Assembly (NCBI GenBank): GCA_001792895.1
Contig: MARA01000010.1
Coordinates: 62,001-126,000, forward strand
DNA: 64,000 nucleotides
Source: Lentinus brumalis
Lineage: Eukaryota; Basidiomycota; Agaricomycetes; Polyporales; Polyporaceae
Direction of reading: 5' to 3'
Shown: positions 35,023 through 45,932 of the stretch, in pieces
How the letters are laid out: every line of letters starts with the position of its first letter
Position numbering within the stretch: position 1 is the stretch's first letter
Position numbers and translations under genes: made by a program
Notes under the pieces: model-generated
What the model was told of the DNA's origin: nothing
The model's input: the letters and a program-made list of their open reading frames with translations, nothing else
The model's database searches: none

Positions 35023-36890
35023 TGCTACCACGGAGAGGGTTGCGCCCTGGGGCTGCGTTGGGACCTCCATCCTGGAGACGTCGTCGTCGAGTTCGCAAAA
35101 CGGCTCGACCATCTTGAACGTGCTGTGGTATCGCTTTGCATCGCGTATTTTTTGATTCCTGTACTTGCTTCAAGCTGTCCTATCCTGAGCGTCATCGAAT
35201 AGATATGTTGTGGTCTCGTTATGCTGGTATGATTATATATTCGCGATCTACTACACAGTCAGAGGGTGCAAGAGATGTGGAAGGGGACTCGTCCACTGCC
35301 CAGCTCGCGCGGCAGCATCATGCACAACGATGATGGGTAACAATCCATGCCCGCGTGCCCCTGGATCCGCGCAGCGCTCCGCATTGTTTGCTCTACACTC
35401 GCCCGCGACCGCCGCGCTCAGCAGTCCATCGCAGAATGACAACGTCTGCGGTGACATGCCAGAGGACTGCGGCGGGCCACTCCCGAGCGCGACGGAAGGG
35501 TCGCTCGAGGTGCCGTGTGTTGACATTGACTCTTGAAAGCTTGAGGGTGATGGTCTTGATGTCGTCGTCAACGCTGGGGACCAGACGCGTCGAGCACGTG
35601 AGTTTGTTTATCGAGTTGTCTGACCGCGCCCGACGCCACCAACGCGTTACTTCATATACCCGCTACGTCCCACCCACGTACTCCAGTGGCCAGGCTGCGT
35701 GGGATACCCCCTGCGGACGCTAGAGCCGATAATTTTTCGACAACGGTACACATCATTTAAACATGGTACGTCCTCTGCTATTCCCCTTCCCGCTGCGTAT
35801 GTGTACACACTGTCTCGCCCGCGCGCGCACCGTCCTGCACTCCTTCCTGTTCTCGATGCACTTGCGCGAGTCAGATTGATGGTCGGCAGTATGCCCACCG
35901 TTGTGACATGTGCCGACGCAAACTACATGTTCAGCAGGTTCGTTGCCCTGTGCGTGGACAATACATCCATCCCTTCGAAATTCGCACACAATGTCCCCGC
36001 GCATATGTGTCCTCTCATGCCCCATCTTGTAGGCTAGAATTTGCCATGCTTAACTGAACATTGCGACTTACCTTGGCCCGTCGCCATCTGTACTTCCCGC
36101 CTTTCCCTGCCTCCAGATCTCGAGACTCCTTTTCATCGTGCGCGACGTATTTACGACGTCTGAGGCGCTCTTGTGTGCGAGCATGGGTTGTGCATAGCGC
36201 GTGTGGGCACGAGACATCGTACAATGTGGAGATGAGATTCGGAGGTACACTGGAGTACGCGTGCCGTCCGAGCTGCAGCTGGCAAGAACATTCCTACCGC
36301 GCTATCCAAGCTGCCGGTCATTCGAAATAGCGCGGACACGCTCAGCGCGGCTTAGGAGAGCGTGTTGATAGCAAAGTACGGTGGTCGGCCGTCCTTCCAT
36401 CTTCAAAAGAGTGGTGTCGAAGTGCTTAGGGCGCTCTCGAGAGTCGAGGCAAACATAGTGGTGGTCATGATCAGAAGTTATAGACGCGTACGACGGCACA
36501 TGTTGATCAAACTCGCGCGCTCGCTCTCCACCCACTCTCATACTTGCTGCTCGATCTACAGTAGTCTCATAACTCTGGCTTGAAATGCTGTTGAAGATGC
36601 GGTGAGGCGTATAGTGGCTGGTAAGTTGTTGCCTCAACTGCGGTTTCAAGTATGCCATGACTCGGACTTACCTTTGACATGCAGTAAGAGCTTACTACAA
36701 TATGAGGCGCGAATGGTCTCAAAGGTACGCAATGACACATGTCTTACTTCTCACTGCATACGCTTGGACAGCAGCACATTAACCTCGCGTAATTAGTCGT
36801 CCTCTCACTCACCTCGCTCGGAATCTGGAGGACCCAGCCACCAGTACTGGCAATGTTGCGACCCTCGTCACCGCGACAACCACACTGGAG
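35023..36890. other. Non-coding stretch within the giant element
   Basis: Only short unrelated frames on both strands. No gene, RNA or clear repeat recognised. Confidence 0.45.
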
Positions 36891-37370
36891 CTGAGGATGG
36901 CTGCCGGTCGAAATAACGTCCTCCTCTCTCCCGCTGCTCTCAGCCTATCGTCCCTGTCATCGCGCTTGACCTTTCCCGTGTTCCGCCAGGAGCGGGGGCT
37001 TCCGACACCCACTCTGCGTCATCTCGCCCACATCCATTCCCATCGGTACCGCAGCCTCTCGAAGCAGGACCAGAAGCTTTCTCGCCTTCCCGTGCCGAGT
37101 TAACGCAAGCGATTTTCATGCGCTTGGGCGCTGGAGCCTCCAGCATGGCGGACAGGGCGTCGATCAAGGCCGGAGGGCGAGTCGCTGCCACCTGTTCGGG
37201 GAGAACGGGGACAGCCAGCCGAGGGGGGCGCGCAGGAGGGCAGGAAGGACCATCGATGTGGCGGATGTATGGATGCTGCAAGGTGCGCCGATGTCTCGCC
37301 CATCACCCGCATTGGTTCAGCGGTTCACGATGGGGCAGCCTACTCCACACACCGAGAGGACCACAGACCC

Positions 37371-38120
37371 TCCATGTCTACGTTCTTCCACTCTGGCTTA
37401 CATCTACCGCCGCCTCCGCCCGCGCCCGTGGACATCGATGCAGCTACCCCGACAGCGTTCTGCTACCTAACGACAATGACGACGAGAGCCTGCTGCCACC
37501 TCCGTCGCCTCGCCGACGAAGGCTCAACGACCTCCACGACGCTGTTCTCCCGCACGACGGTGCCTGCTCGACCCCGGTTCCCCGATCTCCGCGCTTGCCA
37601 CACTTCTCCCTCCTAGCTACGGCTTCGACATGCAAGACGCTTCCCTGTCAGAGGCACCGTCGTCATTCCGATCGCCGCATGCCGTTTTGCTGGAGCTCCA
37701 AGACGACCTACTTGCCGTCGTTCTTGGACTGCCCTCAGTCAAAAAGAAACTCCCATCTCTCCTCTTGACGCACCCGAGCCGCAGCAGCGAGACCCCGGTC
37801 GCGGCCTGCTCCTGCGGCCACTCTCCGATCCGCTACTCGCGCATTCCCCATCGCTCGACGAGGACCACTCCGGGTTCCCTGAACATCCAGCTCAATCTCA
37901 AGTCCGTCAACGTCGAGATCAACAAGTTTCTCCGGCTCCAAGCGCGCCGCAAGCACGCGGGCCTCGCCTAAGGGTCGAGAGAGTGCAGCACGCATGGCCG
38001 AGGCTGACCTCACAGCCTAGCGGCTTTCCGCAGCATCATCATGCGCCTTCCTTCGCCGCTTCGTCTCATCCTTCAGCCAGTGGCTCCGATTCCCGAATCT
38101 GAATCCAAGGACGGAGACGC
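37371..38120 (+). pseudogene. Possible degenerate Pro/Ser-rich gene
   Basis: A coherent low-complexity reading can be followed only by changing frames: MSTFFHSGLHLPPPPPAPVD, then LLPNDNDDESLLPPPSPRRR, then LHDAVLPHDGACSTPVPRSP, then LLELQDDLLAVVLGLPS and DPLLAHSPSLDEDHSGFPEH. Acid/proline/serine bias is consistent across frames, suggesting a broken or error-bearing gene of a disordered protein. No domain seen; chance low complexity is a real alternative. Confidence 0.3.
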
Positions 38121-38988
38121 AGCTCGAGCCCGATCTGGCCCAAAAGCACATTGCGAACATTCGAACTTGGGGCTTGTCGTGCTCGCAAGTTGCAGCAACA
38201 TCGGAGCAAGAAGACTGGGGCATTCTGAGGTGTTCAAGATGCAGCCGTCAGAGCTCGCTCGCGATAGGCGGCAAGCCACTGTCTACCACCTGCTCGCCCG
38301 TAGTATCAATTTGCGGCGGCAAGACCGTGCTGCGAAGCCGTTGGATAGCAATTTCCCCTAATTTCCTGGAGGCGCATCCGTTGATCTTTAAGGCGTCCGC
38401 GGGGGAGGGTGGGGGGGGGGGTTGTCTGCCTCTGCGGACGCGCTTGTGGCGGGCGTGGCGGACGGATCACGGGGGACGAGGACATGGTCGACACGATGTG
38501 ACGACGCTTTCCTCCATTTGTTCCGTGCAATGCGGTGCGGACCTCCGCTGGCATGTTCTTTTCTGTCCCTATTGCTCTACTTATCAATTGTATATCCCGG
38601 GTACACCGTCGCTCATCGTCAGGCTGGTACGCAAGAGGGTTACTATACTGGCGTCAGACATCCCCATACAATTTTGTAGCTATTACAATGTCCATGTTGT
38701 CATAGGCACGTCGGTTTATCTCTGACATACTACCGATGCTACTCCCAATATTCCTTTTGTCCGCCTGTCCTATCGACATCTTCATGCGCTCTGAGGCCTG
38801 ATTATCCGACCGGCCGCCCTCGACTCCCCTGACCTAATGTCCCCTGGCATCGAGACTGAGTCTCCCGATCACCCACCATGTCGCTGTTGGCCGTTCGACT
38901 GACCTTGCCGGATGTTCTGGTATTGATCGCACCTACCCACACTGTTAGACTGCGAGGGTCTGAGAAGTTGCCATATCGCCCGGATCTA

Positions 38989-40961
38989 CTAGTACATGTT
39001 GGGAAGCTTCGAGATATGGGGCTCATTGTTGCACGTCGTGTCCAATCCAGCTGCGCGGGCATCTTTGATGGTGCCCTTGACCTCTGCCTTCTGAAACATC
39101 GTCGCCTGATTGAAGAAAACTATGGAGCCCCTTCCCTCAACACCACAAAGCGGGCTTGACGTCTCTCGTGTTGGAACAGAACCATCTGCGGTGGTGACAA
39201 ACTCTGCATCTGTCGCGTGGTTTTCAGCGCACCTCGCAAGAGAGATGAAGGAAACCTGCATACCTGAGATGTCACAGTTGAAGTGCGTGAACAGAGCAGA
39301 GGGGTAGAACAAGAAGATACCCGGCGGTAACTCGATGATGACCTTGGCCTCCCACAGGACAAGCCATGCCTTCTCTCTGTGATTGAATTGGCCTGTTTTA
39401 TGTTGTCAGATACCGGGGTGCTCCTCTGATTTAACTATGGTACGTACCCCACACGAAAACAACACACATCATCAAAGCTAGATTCTTGCCGTCAACGTGT
39501 GGCTTGGTCGACACGCCCTGGACGCCACGCTGCGGGTTCGGACCATTGATACAAAGGTTATACCAATAGCCAAATTGCGGCTCCGCGAGGCGGTCAGCGA
39601 CCTTCTGTTCCTTCAAGCTGGCGACGCAGTCCTTCACTCTCTGGGCAAGGATGGGAACCGCGACTCAAATATGAGCTTTGCAGCGTCACTGCAAACCTGT
39701 CAGTGCACTTCATCATGCCACCTGTTCAGATGAATCACAAACATGAGTCGGGCAATTGGGCCTTCCGTACGAAGGAGCCATTGCGTTTGCTCCAGATGGT
39801 CCTTCTCGAACTGAGTGACCTTTGGGTCCTGCAACCTCGTCAGACAAAATCGGCTGCTACAACAACTCGAACTCGAAGTGTCATCGTACCTTCGTGTTCT
39901 GGCGGTCCACTCCAATGACCATATACCAGTGATCACCGCGATTGTTCATGACAATCGCGTTCACGTCACGCTCACCGCAGCGTACGATGTAGACTTTACA
40001 ATCATGAGAGATCGCCTGTAGGAGAGTCATGTCCTCGTAACCTGGAAGCTTGCACGGCTGGTTCAAAAACTCGAACTGCTCGAAGTCAGAGCGAAATGCA
40101 TATCCTCGGCCGAATTGATCGACGAAGAAAGCACACCGCCTGCAAATGAGTCAGCAATATGATCCATGCATATGACACCTCGACATCTCACCCTTCGTAC
40201 GGCACCTTCTTGAACCCGTTGGCCAACATGATCGGAGTGATCTCGCGCTGCTCCCACGCACTTTCAAGCCATTCGACCCCTTGTCGTCGGCGGTAATCCT
40301 TCCCTGACCACCCCGTCGTCGTGAACGGGAGAGAATCGAGCTGACACGTTGTCTGCACTACTTGCGCAACATACTTCCTCCCTTCCAGGATTGCGTTCAC
40401 TTTCCGTTCCCGTGCTTTCAATCGCTTCTTCTCTGCAGATGTCTCCGGCGAGCGACACTAAGCTCTCCAACCTCTAACATCGGTCATCGTTAATTCGAGA
40501 CTCACCAGGTCGTCGTAGTTCAACTGCTGTCCGCTCGGCTCGACCCGAATGCTTGCAGGCTGTCGCAACATTAGTATTCGTCTTTCAACGTCTCCAGAAC
40601 AGAGTTCTGGCACTCACTCGCTTCCGCAGCTCATATATTGTATCGTTTGTCTCGACCTTGCTTGCAAAGGCGATCAAAGGCTCGTGACGTGCCTGTTCGC
40701 CCTGCAGCCGCTGCTCCACCAAGCCGTACACCCCGCCACCGTCCTCAGATGAGGCAGAGGGAGGTGCGACTGAAGGGAATCTGCAGACGTCATGTCAATT
40801 CGCTCTGCTCCGCAATCATACCCGTTGCTTACAACTCCTGAACAAGAGCACGCTTCGCCTGCGCTGTGTCATGCGACTCAGCGTCGCTTCCTGCTGATAT
40901 GTCCCCAAAGTTAGTGACAACAGCCAGGCGAGATGCGTCGCTCACCTTGTCTTGTACTCAT
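38989..40961 (-). CDS. Candidate 2-oxoglutarate/Fe(II) dioxygenase, possibly TET/JBP-like
   Basis: ATG at 40961 (MSTRQ), about nine short introns. N-terminal exons: VYGLVEQRLQGEQARHEPLI, NDTIYELRKR, RLKARERKVNAILEGRKYVA. Core: GWSGKDYRRRQGVEWLESAW, EITPIMLANGFKKVPYEG, FLNQPCKLPGYEDMTLLQAI, HLEQTQWLLRTEGPIARLMF, FGYWYNLCINGPNPQRGV, TKPHVDGKNLALMMCVVFV, KAWLVLWEAKVIIELPPGIF, YPSALFTHFNCDIS, GSIVFFNQATMFQ. HVD followed ~60 residues later by the His of FTHFN fits the HxD..H iron triad, and the Arg of PTRETS 21 residues on could bind 2-oxoglutarate. One base is missing at the GGG run 39643-39645. A dispersed mushroom family; TET/JBP genes are known transposon passengers in basidiomycetes. Activity is unproven. 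Confidence 0.62.
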
Positions 40962-40999
40962 GCAGGTGGAGGCGAAGAATGAGGGATGAGAGATCGCCG

Positions 41000-42290
41000 A
41001 GACTTGCCTGCGTACTGGCGAATACTTATAGACGAGTCCCACACGGCGGGCTCCCGTATCCCGTGGATTTCTCATGCATCCGGTTACCACAGTCGTCGGT
41101 CACCGGTGGTTCGCACACCCCTCTCAAGATACGCCGGCGATGAACGCCCTTATGTATGGCGAAGAGGGGACGCAAAAGCGGCGGCTCACGGCCCATGGCG
41201 TTGGGACCTCTTCCCAGCGTCGTATCGAGATCCTGAAGGCGGCTCCGACGTCGCATTGCTGGCAGACGGACGTCACAGATGCTGCTGGTATTAAGTTTGC
41301 GTTAGCACTGTACGATGGAGCTTTGGCGGGATGGCGAACTACGTTTCAATGTGCAAGGTTGGGTGGCTGAGACTCCGAGGCCTAGGCAAGACGGTCACGG
41401 TACGGTGCTCACCTTGAACGCTTCAGATGCACGCGGAGCGACACTTACAGCAAGAGGCGGGATAGGACTCGTGCATGAACCTAGATCAGCAAGGAACAAA
41501 GGTAGACACATGTATTATCCAGCACGATTCTTACTACGCGGTCCAGCAGCAGACTGAGGGCGAGAGGGCAGCGGGGGCGTTGGGCGGGATGGGGCAGCCA
41601 GAAGCGAGCGCGCTATATGACCGAGTGAATCAAGTCGAGTGCGCGCGCTCTCAGATGGGAGTGCGCCCTTATGCGTGCTGGTTGGGGATGATCAGTATAC
41701 GATGGCGTGGTCGTGGCCGTGGTCGTGGTCGTGGCCAAGAACCGTGCCCGACGTGACGAGCTGCGCGCGCGGCATCGCTTGACCAGCGCTCTCCTCTCTT
41801 CCTACCGCCATCATCAGCAACGACGATGGGTCCTCTGCACTACGTATCTCATCTTAGTCTCGTCAATGCCGCGTAGCAGCGTCGTCAAGCATGGTTCTCT
41901 GCAGACTGAGCTCGACCGCGGTGAGCAGTGGCGGACTTAGTGAACAGCGTCTCCGACACTCACCACGGTGGTAGATCCACAGCTCTCGACTTCTCAGGCA
42001 CAGCAGCGCGCGCAAGCATCTTTACCTTGTACATGGTAGCGGGGTGCGCAAGCACTGAGAGCGAAGGTGCTCCCTGCGGAGAGGTTCGAAGGAGCCAAAC
42101 GATGGTCGCAGAGCGCAAGAAGGAGGAAAGGGAGGAATCGGAGTGATGTCAGTGCGTGGATTACTTTGAGAAGAAGGTACGCACCGTTCGACCTCCATCG
42201 CCTCGTATTGACAGTGGAATGAGCAGAGTAAAGCTGGATGTGACCTGTGATCACCAGGCAGTACGCTCTTTGCCATTCGCACACAGCACG
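41000..42290. other. No gene recognised; (GGTCGT)n at 41706-41737
   Basis: The stretch between the dioxygenase-like gene and the TATA-binding-protein fragment has only short frames. It includes a GGTCGT/GGCCGT microsatellite. Confidence 0.5.
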
Positions 42291-42297
42291 TCGAGAA

Positions 42298-42843
42298 CAC
42301 CCAACTCTCAAACCCAGTCACTGTCGCCGTTCGTGACGGGTGCCACCCAGGCTACCTCCCTCGGTCCCGCCTCTCCCTCTTCTACCATCCCCGCAACCCC
42401 TGCGCCTCTCACCCTAGAGCAGCAACACATCACCGCCGTAGAGGGCATCGTACCGGCGCTGCAGAATATGGTCGCGACCGTCAATCTTGACTGTCGTCTG
42501 AATCTCAAGACGATCGCGCTGCATGCGAGGGATGCGCAGTGAGACCATAAGGTTCGTACCTTTAATTTCTGATGCAGAGCAGTCGGACTTCCCTCCGTCG
42601 CGCTTTTTCTTCTAGCATTTCGCCGCTGTCATCATGCGTATCCGTAACCCGAAGACCACGGCGCTCATCTTCGCGTCCGGCAAGATTGTCGTCACCGGTG
42701 TGAAGTCTGAGGATGACTCCCGGTCGGCGTCGCGCAAATATGCGCGTATCGTTCAGAAACTTGGCTTCGACGCGAAGTTCTTGGACTTCAAGATCCAGAA
42801 CATAGTCGGCTCGTGCGACGTCAAGTTCCCCATTCGTCCATGA
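42298..42843 (+). pseudogene. Captured half of a TATA-binding protein (TBP) gene
   Basis: Unmistakable first lobe of the TBP saddle. Exon one reads [40 protein letters not shown]. The intron 42552-42615 (GTTCG..TCTAG) is followed by [40 protein letters not shown] and [23 protein letters not shown] binds promoter DNA for all three RNA polymerases. Here the expected AEYNPKRFAAV is DAQ-stop-DHK-HFAAV: a TGA replaces Tyr and His replaces Arg. After FPIR a stop follows and the whole second lobe is missing. Retention of an intron indicates DNA-level capture rather than a retrocopy. It is probably non-functional. Confidence 0.9.
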
Positions 42844-44215
42844 CGGCAGAGCAGCGAGAGAGTCGTACCTCAGGCTCGCTGCGAAGCATGTCCCCATCGC
42901 CACTCTCAGATTGCATATCGCTCCCCTCGCATGTCAGGTCCTCTGACTCGAGCATCAGCTTCGTGGATTCAAGCGATTGCCCTCGGCGTCCTCACAGATT
43001 ACTACATGCCGGGCTGCTTGCGACTTGTATGTCTCCTCCCTTCTCGCGTTGCGCTGTACTGACTCGTGCTCTGGTAGACGAAGGGGTGCTGGTATCGATT
43101 TGTCCTCCATGGACCACCTGAACGCCCCGCGGACCAAATCAAGCTCACCATTGCCCGCTGCATTCGCCTGCAAGACAAATCCATCGTCCCTTCCAAGTTC
43201 AAGCTTTAGTGGTATGTCCCAGGCGCCCTCGCCTCCCTGATTTGGCGCCAATCCCCTCTCTGTTTGTTCCAGGACCTGTGCTACATACGGCTGATGGCCA
43301 AGTTCTGCACGCCATCCGTGACGCGCTGGTATAAATACCTGGACTTTCCGACGGTGTTGGGCCCAACGACACCGTTGTTCTCCATCACTGGCAGCCCCCT
43401 CCACGGCGTATGCCCGATCACATGCGCTTGCCCTTCGCCATCTTTTACGTCTAGCAACACCTATCAGTTCAATTCATCGCCGCGTGGGGTTCTCAGGACC
43501 ATCTGCGACTTATCTCGGCGTTCATGCTCGCGTCGAAGGTGATCTGCGACACCTACTCGAACGAGCGCTGCCTCCGCGAGAACAATATCTCACATGCCCT
43601 GCACAAGTTTGTACAACGAGGCAACGCGCAGACAAGCAGTTCTCTGTGTGGTCCTTCGCGGTAGTCGTTGTCGACGTTGCCACTGTTGAGGCGCAGGGCG
43701 CTGCCATCTATACCACTCGGGTATGAGGGCTACAGGTGTCGCCGACCGCTGCTGCACACATGCCCTGGACCATTACATGATTACATCTGCAGCGACCTCG
43801 CCGTCACAGGCGCACCAACGTGGACGGTGTGCCTTAGAAGGCGAATTGCGGCGACATCTTCACGCCCGCGAGGCCCTGCGTATGGTCGGCGCGCCGCGTC
43901 TCGTCACTCCCCTCCCATCTGCCTTGAATACCGATGTATCCGGTTCTGCAAATATCACAACATTCTCCAAGCGTGCGCTCCACCCGCATACTCAACGTCT
44001 TGACTCGTGCTCCTTGCTCCGCTTCCACTGGCATTTTCGAGTCCTCCGTCTCCTTGAACTTCTACAAACCTACACAACCGTGTCTCTGCTTCGTCGCGGG
44101 CTCTGTGGGAACGGAGCTAGTTGCTTCGGGTCAGCTTTCCCCTTCTGTCCACCATCCCCATCCTTTCGCGCTGTTCCTCCCTCACCTCACCTCACCTCAC
44201 CTCACCTCAACTTAT

Positions 44216-44247
<32 letters not shown>

Positions 44248-44767
44248 TCACACATCCGCTGCAGTGCAGGGCGCATGCATGCGGAAAGCTGCAGGGAGGC
44301 TCGACGAGCTGAGTGTGGTGTACGGAAGCTTCATTACTCTAGGACGGGCAGGACGAGGACTCCTCACCTCGAGCAAGGAGGATTGGAAGGGCGTAATGCT
44401 TTAACACCAGCCTGAGCATCAGCACAGAGGTACGTCCTGCTCAATGCTTCTTGGGTATGATACCCTATACTCACCCTCTCCGGCTCGTTCGTGTGTACGC
44501 CGTCATTCAGACCGCTGGTCTGATCCCGTAAGCTTGGCCACGACTGCCCAAGATCGCCGCCTTCCCAAGACATGGCTCGTGAAACACTGAAGAGTTGCGT
44601 CGTCTGCATTAACACCTCATCTTTCGCCAGCTTCCCTCGATTCCATTCTACCTGTGCTTCCCCTGACTCGTCGCAAGTTGCGATCCAACTCGAGATCTCC
44701 CCTGACTCCTGCATCCGCCTCCGCACATAACTCCGCCTAGGCCTCTTCCAAGGGCGACAAGACTTCC
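42844..44767. other. No confident gene; microsatellites near 44.2 kb
   Basis: One short coherent frame (DQIKLTIARCIRLQDKSIVP near 43132) may be an exon of an unrecognised gene. (CACCT)n occupies 44181-44209 and (GCAC)n 44217-44247. TBP's second lobe was looked for here and not found. Confidence 0.45.
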
Positions 44768-45905
44768 ATGTTCGCCGCTGCTCTGTCACCGGCTATCTCT
44801 TCTCCTGTTTCTATCCACGATGCCCAGATGGATGGTCCGATATCTCAAGCATTCACCATCCATCCGCACGACATGAGCAAATCCGTACGTTCCCGACCAA
44901 CGCGACTGCCTCCTCCCTCGACGCTCGCTGGCGTCCTCCCGATAATGTCCCTCCTGCAGCACAAGGAAGTATCGTAGAGTTGTCACCGTGTACGATATGA
45001 GCAAGGCTCCGGTAGCCATGATTCCGTTCGGGTTGCTCTTGGTGGAGGCAACAGGAACGGACATTGAGGACCTGCTCCGGACGACCCCGAGGTGAGTTCA
45101 ATCCCCGGTCACATCCGTACATATCCTCGCAATACTCATTCCTCTGGAGTTTACTTGTGTGGGCACGGTCCGCGTACTCTTGGGCCGCGTTGTGTATTCT
45201 CAGACATCGTCGGCACATAGCTTCTGTGAATGAGCAGCATGTACTCCGTGCCTCTGTCCCGCAGTATGAACTGTCAATCTCTGTATAGTAATGTGGTAAG
45301 GGCCGTCTAATTATTGCTTCTTCGTTCTCTCACACAAACCGTAGATCCTCCCGTTCCCGTCAGCGACCTGGAGTTCGTCAGTGTTCCTCCACAATACAGT
45401 CGTACGTCGGTTTCACATTTCACCAAGTCACATCATCTCCGCGCCGTTGATCTTCCTGTTGATCTTCCTGCGCAGTAGACTCAAACTCACTCTGGAAGTT
45501 CCGAGGCGCTACTTGTCGCCCAGGGACTTTCTGCATCACGAAGTGAGTACCTTCCGTATAGGTGATCGTTGTACAGGCCTCTATGTGGCTTCTGATACAC
45601 CATTCCGCAATGGTCGTCCCTTCAATATACCTATTCTGACTGATCGGGACTTGTCACGCCTCACCCTCGAGGTCCTCATACACGATCTCCGCAGCAGCGG
45701 TTTCTTCAGTGTACCTATTCCGTTCGATCGCAAATTTGCCACACTGCACCCTCGAGGTTCGATCGCGCAAGTCAGCTGTAGAATCGCATGCCGGTCTTGG
45801 TACCTGGTTTGGTACCTGAAGTTGGTGAGTTCCTTCATCGACAGGGCAAAGGGTTACACTGATGTACTTAAAGGCTCATCTACGCTACCGCCTCCTCACC
45901 ACAAG
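44768..45905 (+). other. Possible small multi-exon gene of unknown type
   Basis: Exon-like frames with sensible donors: MFAAALSPAISSPVSIHDAQ, then YDMSKAPVAMIPFGLLLVEA and TGTDIEDLLRTTPR before GTGAGT, then DPPVPVSDLEFVSVPPQYS before GTACGT. They precede the transposase by under 1 kb and could be its own upstream exons or a separate gene. No family recognised. Confidence 0.25.
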
Positions 45906-45932
45906 TGAACATCAGCCTCCTCTTCTTCGACG

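Noticed and set aside
44853..45218. 121-residue minus-strand Cys/Arg-rich frame
   Set aside because: No family resemblance; the opposite strand shows better exon/donor patterns.
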